Shown in pieces: positions 14,059 through 23,235 of a stretch of 64,000 bases of DNA. Position numbers and translations under genes: made by a program. The stretch is taken from NCBI GenBank assembly GCA_032622095.1, contig CP136063.1, positions 113,542,723-113,606,722 of the forward strand, written 5' to 3'. The first letter of the stretch is position 1. Every line of letters starts with the position of its first letter. This DNA is from Siphonodentalium dalli (lineage: Eukaryota > Mollusca > Scaphopoda > Gadilida > Siphonodentaliidae). The notes under the pieces were generated by a model, which saw only the letters and a program-made list of their open reading frames with translations, had not been told where the DNA came from and did not search any database.

Positions 14059-14509
14059 GGTTACACTGGTGTAAATGTTTTCCATAGGCCTCAGTGCTAA
14101 CGTTTTAGCGTATGCTGTTGGCTATATGAACCATGGGTCCAATTTTTTTTTTTAATCTGAAAAATTGACATTTCGGGAAACTTTTTACACAAAAAAATCA
14201 TATCTGTCTAGCAGGGAATTCGCCTTTAAATCTTGTGTTTTCGTAACTAGTGTCAGATCCGCATAAAAAAATACTGTCATATTTTAGACCACACCAACAA
14301 ATTCAAACTTCACTACAAAGGGTTAATTCCTGTGCCAATGGCTATCTTACCTATGGGAAATCATAGGGAAGAGGTGTGATGATTTTTTTATGCAAAAAGC
14401 ACACAAGGCTATTGACCAATCAGGGCCCAGTGTCTATTTTATTCTCTCCTATATATTCCTCCCGCATCCGCTAGAGGTCTCTCCGAGCCTTATTTACACC
14501 AGTGTAACC
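14059..14509. mobile_element. 451-bp TIR element, copy 7, at the array edge
   Basis: Identical to the internal copies on its left, but its right inverted repeat is followed by TGTAAAGTTGG, not by the satellite's TAAAGCGATAG. The satellite array therefore stops at the last base of this element. The CCAAT box (14415-14420) and TATA-like tract (14450-14455) point rightwards, out of the array. Confidence 0.87.
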
Positions 14510-14747
14510 TGTAAAGTTGGAATTGTAGATATGTGATCATCCATCACTGCGCGGCATCAGTTCATTGTTTACGGTGTTTTTGTTGACATTGAAGCTCTTG
14601 TGAATTACACTGGTGCGCACAGTACGGTACATGTATACCCTCTCTTGTAAATGTACATGCATGTACTCTGAAACAATCAGATTCTGAACACTGTCAACTG
14701 CATTTTCAACATTCTTTCCCCAAGTCATTCAAGTTATTTCAATTTCG
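14510..14747. other. No recognisable feature
   Basis: Unique-looking sequence between the satellite edge and the retrotransposon fragment. The minus-strand frame continues as an open stretch, but it no longer resembles a reverse transcriptase. Confidence 0.5.
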
Positions 14748-16447
14748 TCTAGGCGTTCATTCGTCAACCAATCAAAGAGGGGTAACTCTAACTTATCTTC
14801 ATCGGGTATGGAGGAGATTTTACAAAAGCAATTATTTAATCAATCTGCCTTTTCATCTTGTCCGGTTATTACAATCTGGTCTGTTTTCAGGGCTGGTATT
14901 GGTTTAGATTCCGGTTTAATGAGGTGGTTTAATGTTTTCCACCAGAGTGAGGAATCAGTGAAACATCTACCCAGTATTGACTGCGTTTTCTCCAGAGACT
15001 TTTGCTTGGAACGTCTAATTTTTGTTATAATTTCATTTCTTTTCTTTTTATAATTATTCCACGCTTCGATGGTACCTTTTTTTTTTTGCCAAATTGTACA
15101 AACGTTTCCTTTGTCTCATAAGTTTACGTAGTTCACATGTTAACCATTCGGGCTCATTTTGTCGAATTGATACCTGTTTGTTTGGTATATATAGGTTCGC
15201 GATGTCTGTTATTTTTTTCGTTAGAGCTTCTGCTATTTCTTCAGATCGAATTGCTGAGAGATCACTCTTAAAGTCCCACGCATTAAAGGCATTATTCATT
15301 GCGGAGTAATCGGTTCGATTATAATACCATATCCTTCTTTTTATGATTCCACTCGGCTTCTTAACTTTCAAATTCATACGTAGTAATATTGGACAATGAA
15401 ACCGAGTTAAATCTGAAAAGAATGGATCTAAGACTTCATTCGATTCAACAATGTCAGGGTTGTTTATGAAATATAAGTCTATAAGAGAAGAAGAACTTTC
15501 TGTAAAGTATGTAGCTTGTTTAATTATTTGCGTTAAGCCAAATTTAAGCGCTGTTTAATATATTTAATTGGTTTAGTTTCTAATGGTATTTGGTTTGAGT
15601 TAAAATCCCCAGTAATTATTATATGTGGGATATTAGAACGATCGCCCAATGCCATTTCAATATTTGTGTATATTTTTTCCCATGAACTTATTGGTGTATT
15701 GGGTGGTCTATAAAACGTGCCAAGCAAAAAACTCTTTGTGGAGGTCGATACCTCTAGCCATACGCTCTCTATGTCAGGGATTTCGAGGTCAGTACGTCTT
15801 TTGATGTAAAATGAATCCCTTACATAAACAGCAATACCACCACCCAGCGTTAGACGGTCTCTCCTTTGTGGAGCATGGAATCCCATTATTGACAATTCGT
15901 TATCGGAAATTGCATTTGAGAGCCATGTTTCCGTAAATGAAATAATATCAAAATTTCTGGCTTCTGCAGTAAGTACATCTAGTTTCGGTGCCAAATTTTG
16001 AATATTTAAACACATTAGGGTCAATACTTGCTTGTCTACGTTGCATTCTGTCGGACCCGGGTTCTTTTCTATGTCAAATGCTCGGTTTAAAATAGATGAT
16101 AATACCTCAGTCACCCATCTTCCAACTTCAGTCAGTGAATTCGTTATGTTTGACACGTGTCGTACAACAAATTTGTATAACGAAACTTTTCTGCGTGAAT
16201 ATTTACTCCTAAATCCTACATTTCGAAGTTTAGCGTGAAATATGGCTTGAATAATATTTCCAACAAATCTTTCGAAAACAGAATCGGGCATACGAATCAG
16301 TTGACATCCCAGCCTTTTAAAATAATGTCGTGGCAGAATGCAGTCGCATTTCAACATGTAGTATTTCAACACTATGAATAGTGCTATATGTGTAGGAATC
16401 CCCAATTTTCTTATCGTGAGATATGACAAAAGGTTTAAAGTGCTCAA
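14748..16447 (-). pseudogene. Non-LTR retrotransposon, endonuclease part (CR1/Jockey-like)
   Basis: A 304-codon open frame (16447 down to 15533) has an N-terminal region of about 124 residues, a 2A-like motif, then an APE-type endonuclease: CLNIQN (146-151), FTETWL (171-176), GGGIAVYV (203-210), TFYRPPN (244-250) and GDFN (280-283). A one-base frameshift near 15535 breaks it; the next frame continues with SSLIDLYFINNPD and RFHCPIL, the usual end of the endonuclease. Downstream, EPEWLTCELRKLMRQRKRLY (about 15100-15220) is the typical linker between endonuclease and reverse transcriptase. Further frameshifts (an A-run near 15080) and a stop near 14834 follow. The frame stops resembling the family near 14748, before the reverse transcriptase core. 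APE endonucleases nick target DNA for target-primed reverse transcription. Dead copy, but the endonuclease half is young-looking. Confidence 0.9.
16052..16075 (-). other. 2A-like ribosome-skipping motif
   Basis: Residues 125-132 of the open frame beginning at 16447 read DIEKNPGP, preceded by NRAF. This matches the consensus D-[VI]-E-x-N-P-G-P, at which ribosomes fail to form the Gly-Pro bond and release the upstream chain. It sits just before the endonuclease, where 2A-like motifs are known in some metazoan APE-type non-LTR retrotransposons. Its inferred role is to separate the N-terminal 131 residues from the endonuclease-RT protein. Activity is not shown by sequence alone. Confidence 0.88.
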
Positions 16448-16790
16448 TCCATCAAGTGGTTTTTCTCTCTTGTCCCTCTCAAAGCTCTTGAGTAGTACAT
16501 GCCGATTCTTGCCCTATGTGATACTAAATCAATCATTTGAATGTGAACATAACACCGGCATTCGATACCAGAAGTACACAAAAAAGACAAAAATCGACAT
16601 GTACCAACATAGGTTCACATTTGAGGCGGGGGTGGTCAGGTCAGCATTAATTTCAGGCATCTTTGAAAAGTTAAAGTTGTTGTGCCTCGGTCTTTCAATG
16701 TATATATGTTGTTTCCCGTGTAATATATACATGTATATGTCGATGCCTTAGTCCCAGAGTTGTCTATATAAGGCACCATGCAGAACCAGC
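16448..16790 (-). other. Probable 5' leader of the inverted retrotransposon piece
   Basis: Lies upstream of the minus-strand start codon and ends where the plus-strand reverse transcriptase similarity starts. I see no domain in it. If the two pieces are one insertion, the inversion junction is near 16790. Confidence 0.4.
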
Positions 16791-16791
16791 G

Positions 16792-18076
16792 TAAACTGCA
16801 GCAGTACCCCAAGCGTCCGTATTGGGTCCTATCCTATTTACTGTTTGTATTAACGACATTGTTGGCAACATGACATGTCATATTCGACTTTTTACCGACG
16901 ACACTTCGATTGCACTGACAACTGATGACCATATAAAACACTCGGGCAATTATGATGCAGCATGATATTAAAAGACTTGAAGAATGGTCCTCCACATGGC
17001 ATGTTAAATTAAATGAACTTAGGTCAGAACCATTGACATGCACTCGAAAACGCAATACGCTAAACCACCCAACTCTGACCATGAATCAACAGCCCATTAA
17101 GGAAGTCAATTCACACAAGCATCTTGGTGTTATTCTGAGTAAAGATGGTTGCTGGGGTCCCCACATCAATGCAATGACGAATACTGCCTGGAAACGTATA
17201 TCCCTACTAAGAAAATATCGATTTTATCTTTGACAGAGCTAGTCTTGAAATATGTTACTTCACTCTGATTCGAACAGTTCTTGAATATTCTTGTGTAGTC
17301 TGGAATAGTTGTGTGCAACAGGAATCTGATATTATTGAAGATATGCAGTATGAAACAGCTCGTATTGTAACGGGTGCCAATAAGTATGTCAGTAAGTCGA
17401 CACTTCTTGCAGAAACTGGCTGGGAAACCTTAAAATCACGACGTCAAAAATACAAACTGAAGCTATTCTACAAGATGGTGTATGACCAGGCACCAATATA
17501 TATAACTCACAGTCAGATATCGGGGCGTATCACCAGACAAGGCAATTGTTTTATGGTCCCATGCAGTGTTCGATAATGAATATCTCAGAAGATCCTTCCT
17601 CCCCTCGACAACCACGCTGTGGAACAACCTTGACACAAGCAGGATTGCCATGGATTCGATAGTCACATTCTCAAAGTCATTGAATTCTAACCTGAACAAT
17701 ATTCCTAAATGGTTTTTATTATGCCTACACATGCGACGAGCAGGCTTTGCATTCTCGACTTAGACTGCACTGTAGCCACTTAAATTACCACACCTATTCA
17801 AAACAAAATTCTGACCAACCCATGTACATGTATGCTTGCGGTGAGCTAGAGAATACCGAACATTATTTACTCGAATGCGAAAGATACGACTCACAAAGAG
17901 CTATATTTCTAACCACATTGTCTGGCCTTTGTAACATTACCACCGAGATGCTACTCTGTGGTTCCACTGAACTCTCACATGACGATAATATAACAATTTT
18001 CAGAGAAGTAGAAAATATATCCTGAGCACCAAACGATTCAATTAGTATAATGGCCCCGAGGACTCGTCCGTTGAAC
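16792..18076 (+). pseudogene. Non-LTR retrotransposon, RT palm to C-terminus
   Basis: Starts within the reverse transcriptase: VPQASVLGPILF from 16804 (family: GVPQGSVLGPLLF), then IRLFTDDTS with FTDD at 16891-16902, the catalytic FADD box with Ala changed to Thr. A stop at 16963 and frameshifts follow. Other frames give the thumb (IKRLEEWSSTWHVKLN; HKHLGVILSKDG), then LEYSCVVWNSC and TLWNNLD. The C-terminal Cys-His motif CGELENTEHYLLEC lies near 17837-17878. RT fingers and motifs before the VPQ box are absent. At least four frame breaks make it non-functional. It lies head-to-head with the endonuclease piece on the minus strand. Confidence 0.88.
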
Positions 18077-18409
18077 CACACGCGTGCATAATAACCAAAT
18101 CAAATCGAACGATATGCAACAATAAGCTAGTTTACAACCTGATCACATAAGAAAACACTTGGCGTTCGAATTCATTGTGAACTGTTACCGTGCATGGTGC
18201 GACTTGGGCTCAGAGGCTATAAATTATGTCAGGTCTTCACATATCACATAAAGGTGCTTGTTAACATAACGAAGAGCTATTCGTGACCAATTACCGTCAT
18301 CAACCAACCACATTCCTATTCGTGACGAATCATCTTCTGCAAACAACATCGTCCTCGAGCCGTTACTCAACCAGCATATACTGTCCGGGTACAGTCATTA
18401 TCATAACTG
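18077..18409. other. Probable retrotransposon 3' tail and flank
   Basis: Follows the stop codons of the RT piece. I see no poly-A tract or clear tail repeat marking the end of the insertion, and no gene. Confidence 0.35.
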
Positions 18410-18540
18410 ATGGCCGACAAAATAATAAATGAAGTACGGAAATATCCGTGTCTCTCGGACACAATAAAGCCAGAATACAAAGACAGAAACAGACAGGAAA
18501 TGGTTTGGAACGAATTTTCCAACGTAGTTGGCATCAGTGG
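18410..18540 (+). pseudogene. MADF-domain fragment
   Basis: From ATG at 18410 the frame reads DKIINEVRKYPCLSDT, then PEYKDRNRQEMVWNEFSNVV and GISGDFCK. This follows the first two helices of the MADF (Adf-1 type, Myb/SANT-like) DNA-binding domain. The conserved Trp after CK is missing and the frame then runs into simple AT repeats and a G-run. A GTGATT at 18540 could be a splice donor, so this may be a first exon instead of a truncated copy. MADF proteins occur both as host transcription factors and as partners of PIF/Harbinger transposases. No transposase is visible beside it. Confidence 0.55.
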
Positions 18541-20113
18541 TGATTTTTGTAAAATCCAATCGAATTATATATTTTACCTGCCAGTCTCGCGCAAAACTGT
18601 TCCCAAGATTGTGATTCCATATATATATATACGGGGATATATATATGTAATTTCAAAGGGAACCCATGAATGGTCGGGGACGTGGCTAGGGATTTTCCGT
18701 TGGGGGGGGGGGTGTCCAACTTGGAAAGTCCATCTTCACCACTCCCCTTGGAATCCGAAATTCTATAATGTGTGAATCTTTATTAACCCAACTCCCTTGC
18801 ATGGATTGATATTTTTAGCTTGGGGTGTATTTGAAACAACTTCAAATCCTATTCACACCAAGCCCCTTATATATATGTTTACATTTTCCTAACTGTACCA
18901 GCAATTTCCAAATGTTTAGATCCTGCAATCCATATGGTCGGAATATTTACAACTGATAGTCAATTCAGTCGGGAATTTTATGTTTTGACAAATCAGATGA
19001 ACCCAGAATCTTCTTTGGCTCAAAGCATATATGTGTATCATTCCTACCAACCACAAGGCGATTAATTTCCGCATTTCCGCTTTTTCGACTACAGAGAACT
19101 CCGACTGGCCGGCATTTTGCAACTGAGTCAACTATTACTGCAGAACATTCACATAATAGGTCAAATATTTGGCCATGATTGACAGTCGTTTGCCGTTTAG
19201 CGTGTGCGACCATGCACTGCTGATAATTAAGCCGGCAATATCTATCAAATTGAAATCAATCGCTAATGTGAACAGTGTCCTAACGACAGAATTCGACCTT
19301 AAACGACTTAAGGTCGAATTCTGAGTCCCATCACTTAGTGTCATTTGTACTTATTTGAATCGTCGTTATTCACCAATTCTAGTGCCACATTGTCATTGTT
19401 GCCACCGGCTATATCAATGAGCAATCGATGATGTGGGGGGGGGGGGGGGTCTGTTCGTACAAATGGTTGAATATAAAACTTCCTCCCAACCACGGGTCCA
19501 CCAACTATTTGTTTCCTCCAACAGATTGGGGTCGCATCCCCTCGTTCCCTATGATTTTTACTGGATATCAATTATATACTTAAAACTCCCATAGTCTGCA
19601 TTGTAATCGTACTATATTGTGTGTTATACGTTTCATGCTGGAATCAAATGTGCATTTTTATTACCATCTGCATGGAATTGAGCCCCCCTATGTCTATGTT
19701 TGTCCTGTAGTAAATAATTATCCTGCTAATTATAAATTGATGTCATTGTGATGGCATGGCTCGTGGTACTCAACATATCTGAGTAGACTTAATGCCTCAG
19801 GTCAATCTAACCGAGGAAAATTAAAGTTGATGTGTCAACATATATATGTGGTCACCCCCTACCAACAGTACTATATCATCCACCCACCCCAGCCCTGCGT
19901 ATGATTTTTTTCATCAGTTCCCCCACTCCTATTGGGGGAACTGTTAGCACTGGGAGGAAGGAATTTAATCAAACGCAGAGCCGCCCAACCTTAAAAAACC
20001 GGCGATTAACCGCCAGCGTGTGTGCAATATGAATATACCTTTATTCTCCCTTGTTCTGCCACTGATCTCATATTTATTTGTTTAATACCAACTAATACCA
20101 ACTCTTAGTCTCA
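18541..20113. other. Intergenic, no gene recognised
   Basis: Contains an AT dinucleotide stretch (about 18618-18648), G-runs near 18703-18712 and 19435-19449, and the hairpin listed at 19287. No coding or RNA gene can be supported. Confidence 0.5.
19287..19323. repeat. Perfect 16-bp stem hairpin
   Basis: CAGAATTCGACCTTAA (19287-19302) and its exact reverse complement (19308-19323) enclose a 5-base loop, ACGAC. There is no U-run after it and no gene beside it, so a terminator role is not supported. It may be the footprint of a foldback element. Confidence 0.8.
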
Positions 20114-20120
20114 CTTAAAC
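20114..20120. repeat. Direct repeat at P-like element, left
   Basis: CTTAAAC, repeated at 23229-23235. P elements make 8-bp duplications; here 7 bp match with certainty, and the eighth depends on where the inverted repeat is taken to start. Confidence 0.6.
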
Positions 20121-20709
20121 CAGAGTTACTATTGTAGAGAGATACGACACTCAGCGCTAAACCGGTAATTATACTCCACTGATGCCTGAGAGGGTCGAAG
20201 CACTGGGTCTCAAATGAAATTGCATTGGAAAACTCTACCCACATTATTAAAACGATGATTAAGTTTCAATTAACAGCAGGAATGATATCATTTCACTTTT
20301 ATAAAATTGAGGAAACATAGCACGGTGTTCTTATCAGTTCAGATAATTAAAAATATGTGTGGCTCTGGTGAATAATGCCGACAACATAAGACTTATGACC
20401 GGAATTGGTGGGAAATATGTGTGGGTTGTAAGCAAACATATAAACTATGGTGGCATATATATGCCACTCACTGTGAATATATTATTTCCGAAACACAAGA
20501 AAGGTCTACTTTATCTGTTTTTCGTATGTGATATATCTGAGAAACTATAGGGGAATTATTAAAATGCCTCCCATATAGAGGAAATCCATGGCCAGAATTG
20601 TGGGGTACATAATGTATATAAAGGCTGATTATAGAATATAATCTACACTCAGTACCTGTGTAGAAAGTAAGATTCCAAATGGATACCGAACCACGTTCCT
20701 GGAAAAAGC

Positions 20710-20790
20710 ACCAAAAAAGTCCAAAACACATTGCACAGCTATCAATTGTGCCAATGCCAGATGGAAGAATGACAAGCAAGATGTTATTTA
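20710..20790 (+). pseudogene. Possible THAP zinc-finger remnant
   Basis: One frame reads KSKTHCTAINCANARWKND, resembling the start of a THAP finger (C-x4-C then N-R/K). The later Cys, His and the AVPTIF box are not visible. Its position at the 5' side of the P-like transposase supports the call, since P-type transposases begin with a THAP domain. Confidence 0.35.
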
Positions 20791-21060
20791 TTTGATAGTT
20801 CACAACTATATAGATAATTTACACAACAACTATAAAATAGATTATGCGAGAACTAATTTTCAAATTCCAAGTTTGACCTTATACATGTGACAGAAACATG
20901 CATCAGAACATGTTTTGCCATATGTAGCAATATACTAGTAATCGGATAAATATTTCAATGTACACATGTGCATAGCCCATTATAAATTATAATTTACATA
21001 TACACAAAACGGTTGTATTATATATACTGGTATGTTCATAAATGGAGAAGTTTACTATAT

Positions 21061-21865
21061 TTAAAAATGGAGAAAATGAGACTAATTGGAAACAAGGAGC
21101 TACACTCCCTAAATGGATGGAGAGTTTCCATCGCTTGTCTGTTGGAACTTTGGAAGCAACTATCTGAAGACGCACTTAAATACCTCCTTACTAACAGACT
21201 GAACCAGGATTGTCTAGAGAACCTGTTTTCAGGTATCAGATCTTCGGGTGGATTTCGGGACAATCCAGAGGCTGACCACTTCGCCAATTCATTCAGGAAA
21301 TGCTTTGTCACTGCAGCACTAAAACCGCCAAAAACTTCAAATTGCATCGATGATGCTGACAAGATTTTAGTCACCATCGGAAGTATCTGTACCAAACAAT
21401 CAAGCCAACCAAATTATTTGGATTTTCAAGTACCCCAAGACACTCCAGCACATATTGTCACAGGGTATCAGTGATACTGTGGCATCATTGCCGATATCTA
21501 ATGCATTAATGTACATTGCGGGATACTGCATCTTTAAAGCAACTGAAAACCACACAAGCTGCAATTGTGTAGATAAATTAATTGTGAAAAAAGGTAATCA
21601 GATGGTGACATAAAAAAATATTCACTTCTCTGAAAGACATTAATTAACCCAGATGAGAAAATGGGGGACTCAAAATCCCGACTGATGAAACCTTCATGAA
21701 ATTCACTCTCCTTGAAGGAATATTTGTCACCCTCTTTCCAAATGTAATGTACCTTGGCAAGATACATGCAATGCGGAGAGCATCCATGCATGGTGCCAGT
21801 GATGTGAATTTCCAATGTTGTGATTCAGTTGGTAAGAAAATCACGGATCTATTTATCATTGAAAT
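21061..21865 (+). pseudogene. P-element-like transposase, C-terminal part
   Basis: From about 21061 the frame gives GWRVSIACLLELWKQL, LLTNRLNQDCLENLFSGIRS and GGFRDNPEADHFANSFRKCF, the conserved C-terminal block of P-element/THAP9-type transposases. A frameshift near 21467 is followed by ISNALMYIAGYCIFK, the next conserved block. A stop near 21612 is followed by ENGGLKIPTDETFMKF (from about 21656). The N-terminal catalytic region is absent, and the reading frame is broken at least twice, so no active transposase is encoded. It lies inside the inverted repeats of the P-like element. Confidence 0.82.
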
Positions 21866-22041
21866 TCCAACATCACGACACTAAACAGGAAATAAACGAA
21901 CCGCAAGGATAGAAAGCTACTAAAAATTAGTCATCTGTAAATGAAATACATGTAAGTATCAATTTTCTCATCTCCACTAGCATGAGCATGTATGTGATTG
22001 TTTGTGTCTGTGAACAATGGACAAACATGACAGATTATGTG

Positions 22042-23071
22042 CAGGGGCGGCGGAAGCGACAAAAAAGTGGGGGGGCACCATTTTTTAAAAATACTACATG
22101 AATGAATTGAAAACTGTTCCAATATGCGCCAGCGCAAAGATTGTTTAGTATGATGTTATTCGTGGCTACAGCATGTACCATTATGGAGGTAGAAAATAAG
22201 AAAGAGTTTAAATGATGCTACTCTGCTACTCACTTATTTTTGCAGCCAATGTGTGAAAGATGACCTATGACGTTGATACAACTTCTAAAACCTGCGTCCT
22301 TTGTCATAAATGTTATGATGAAATTAGTATACACTATACTGTATAATCCAATTCACTCCACATATGACAACCGTTGATATCGAAAAAACAATAATCACAA
22401 GTAACTTTGAATATTAAATAACAACTATAATATATATGTACACAAACACTTGCATGTACACAGTAAAACTTAATGTAGAAAATAATCATTCTAACTCTTC
22501 TTATTTCTCGGTAATAACGAATTAGCTGAGTTGATAAAAATCATAGTCAAGTTATTCCAATGAATACTCAGCATCAACTGATATGGTATATAGCAAGTGA
22601 TCTCATATCAGGAGTTTGACCACCTTGGCATGAACTTGTATACCTGCCAAGCCCCAGGTTTGCACTTTTATTGAAGACACTCAAATTTAAACCTTTGATT
22701 GGTATGATGAATGTGATTTTAATTAGACAAGCTGCTGCATACAAGACATGGCTATAATGGTGCCCCCAGAAGACCTGAGCTCTACAAAGAACTCAAAGTC
22801 TGTAGTTAAATTCCCAGAGGGCAATTACTCAGACACAGTGTCAATACTGACCAAGGGATTAACTATCTATCTTGCTAGCCATAACCATAGTCATAGTGGC
22901 ATAACTCGGATAAGATTAAACACAATTTTGTCTACTAATGGAATGTTTTCTTGGGAATCAAAAATTATTTTCTCCAATGTATTTAGTATTGGAAGATTAT
23001 GTACCCATAATTGTGGAAAAAAGTGGGGGGGCACGTGCCCCCTGTGCCCCCCCCCGGCTCCGCCGCCCCTG
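22042..23071. mobile_element. Non-autonomous hAT-type element (1030 bp)
   Basis: Ends are CAGGGGCGGCGGA and its exact reverse complement (13 bp), followed inward by G-runs on the left and C-runs on the right. The 8-bp sequence ATTATGTG flanks both ends exactly (22034-22041 and 23072-23079). CAGGGGCGG ends plus an 8-bp target duplication are hAT features. A 110-codon open frame inside (22748-23080) runs across the right inverted repeat and resembles no transposase. It is inserted within the P-like element. Confidence 0.92.
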
Positions 23072-23228
23072 ATTATGTGATAATACATTGTTTATTCCCT
23101 ATAGTTTTCTATTGCCAGCCATCTCTCCTGGCATAGAGACCCTCTCAGTTGCTAAGAGTGCAAATTAATTACATAGAGCTGTATGCGAGTGTCGTATCTC
23201 CCTATAAAATATATCTAAAATAACTCTG

Positions 23229-23235
23229 CTTAAAC
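23229..23235. repeat. Direct repeat at P-like element, right
   Basis: CTTAAAC, the partner of the repeat at 20114-20120. Confidence 0.6.

Larger units (their letters stand above)
1..14509. repeat. Higher-order satellite array (898-bp and 1353-bp units)
   Basis: A tandem array fills the first 14.5 kb and continues past the left edge. Equivalent points in successive units lie at 615, 1968, 2866, 4219, 5117, 6470, 7823, 8722, 10075, 10973, 12326 and 13224, so spacings alternate 1353/898, with one 1353-1353 run (5117-6470-7823) and one 899. The long unit is the short unit plus a 451-bp inverted-repeat element and 4 bp. The base higher-order period is therefore 2251 bp. Copies look identical by eye apart from one extra A near 8658. 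Each unit contains short open frames of 76, 85 and 63 codons; their conservation only reflects copy identity. No tRNA, 5S, snRNA or histone gene is recognisable in the unit. Confidence 0.97.
20121..23228 (+). mobile_element. P-element/THAP-like DNA transposon, defective
   Basis: Left end CAGAGTTA... (20121-20152) and right end (23187-23228) are imperfect inverted repeats sharing CAGAGTTA and GAGATACGACACTC, with about 10 extra bases on the right. A 7-bp direct repeat CTTAAAC flanks both ends (20114-20120, 23229-23235). Eleven-base subterminal inverted repeats CTGAGAGGGTC (20186-20196) and GACCCTCTCAG (23138-23148) mirror the internal 11-bp repeats of P elements. Inside are a possible THAP finger and a P-type transposase C-terminus, both on the plus strand. 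Without the nested hAT element it would be about 2.07 kb, shorter than a complete P element; the middle of the transposase is missing. Confidence 0.8.

Noticed and set aside
1-14509. Dozens of identical 63-, 76- and 85-codon open frames as a gene family
   Set aside because: They are the same frames in identical satellite units, overlap on both strands and show no domain; conservation follows from copy identity.
1-14509. Tandem RNA gene cluster (5S, U-snRNA, spliced leader, histone)
   Set aside because: An octamer-like ATTTGCAT and a CCAAT/TATA pair are present, but no body of any known RNA or histone gene follows them.
1-14509. CRISPR array
   Set aside because: Units are about 0.9-1.35 kb with no short repeat-spacer structure, and the DNA is animal.
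16032-16751. Plus-strand open frames of 68 and 125 codons across the endonuclease region
   Set aside because: Antisense shadows of the minus-strand retrotransposon frame.
19287-19323. Hairpin as a rho-independent terminator
   Set aside because: There is no T-run after it and the sequence is eukaryotic.
22748-23080. 110-codon frame as a transposase gene of the hAT element
   Set aside because: It runs through the terminal inverted repeat, ends in a proline-rich translation of C-runs and has no hAT motif.
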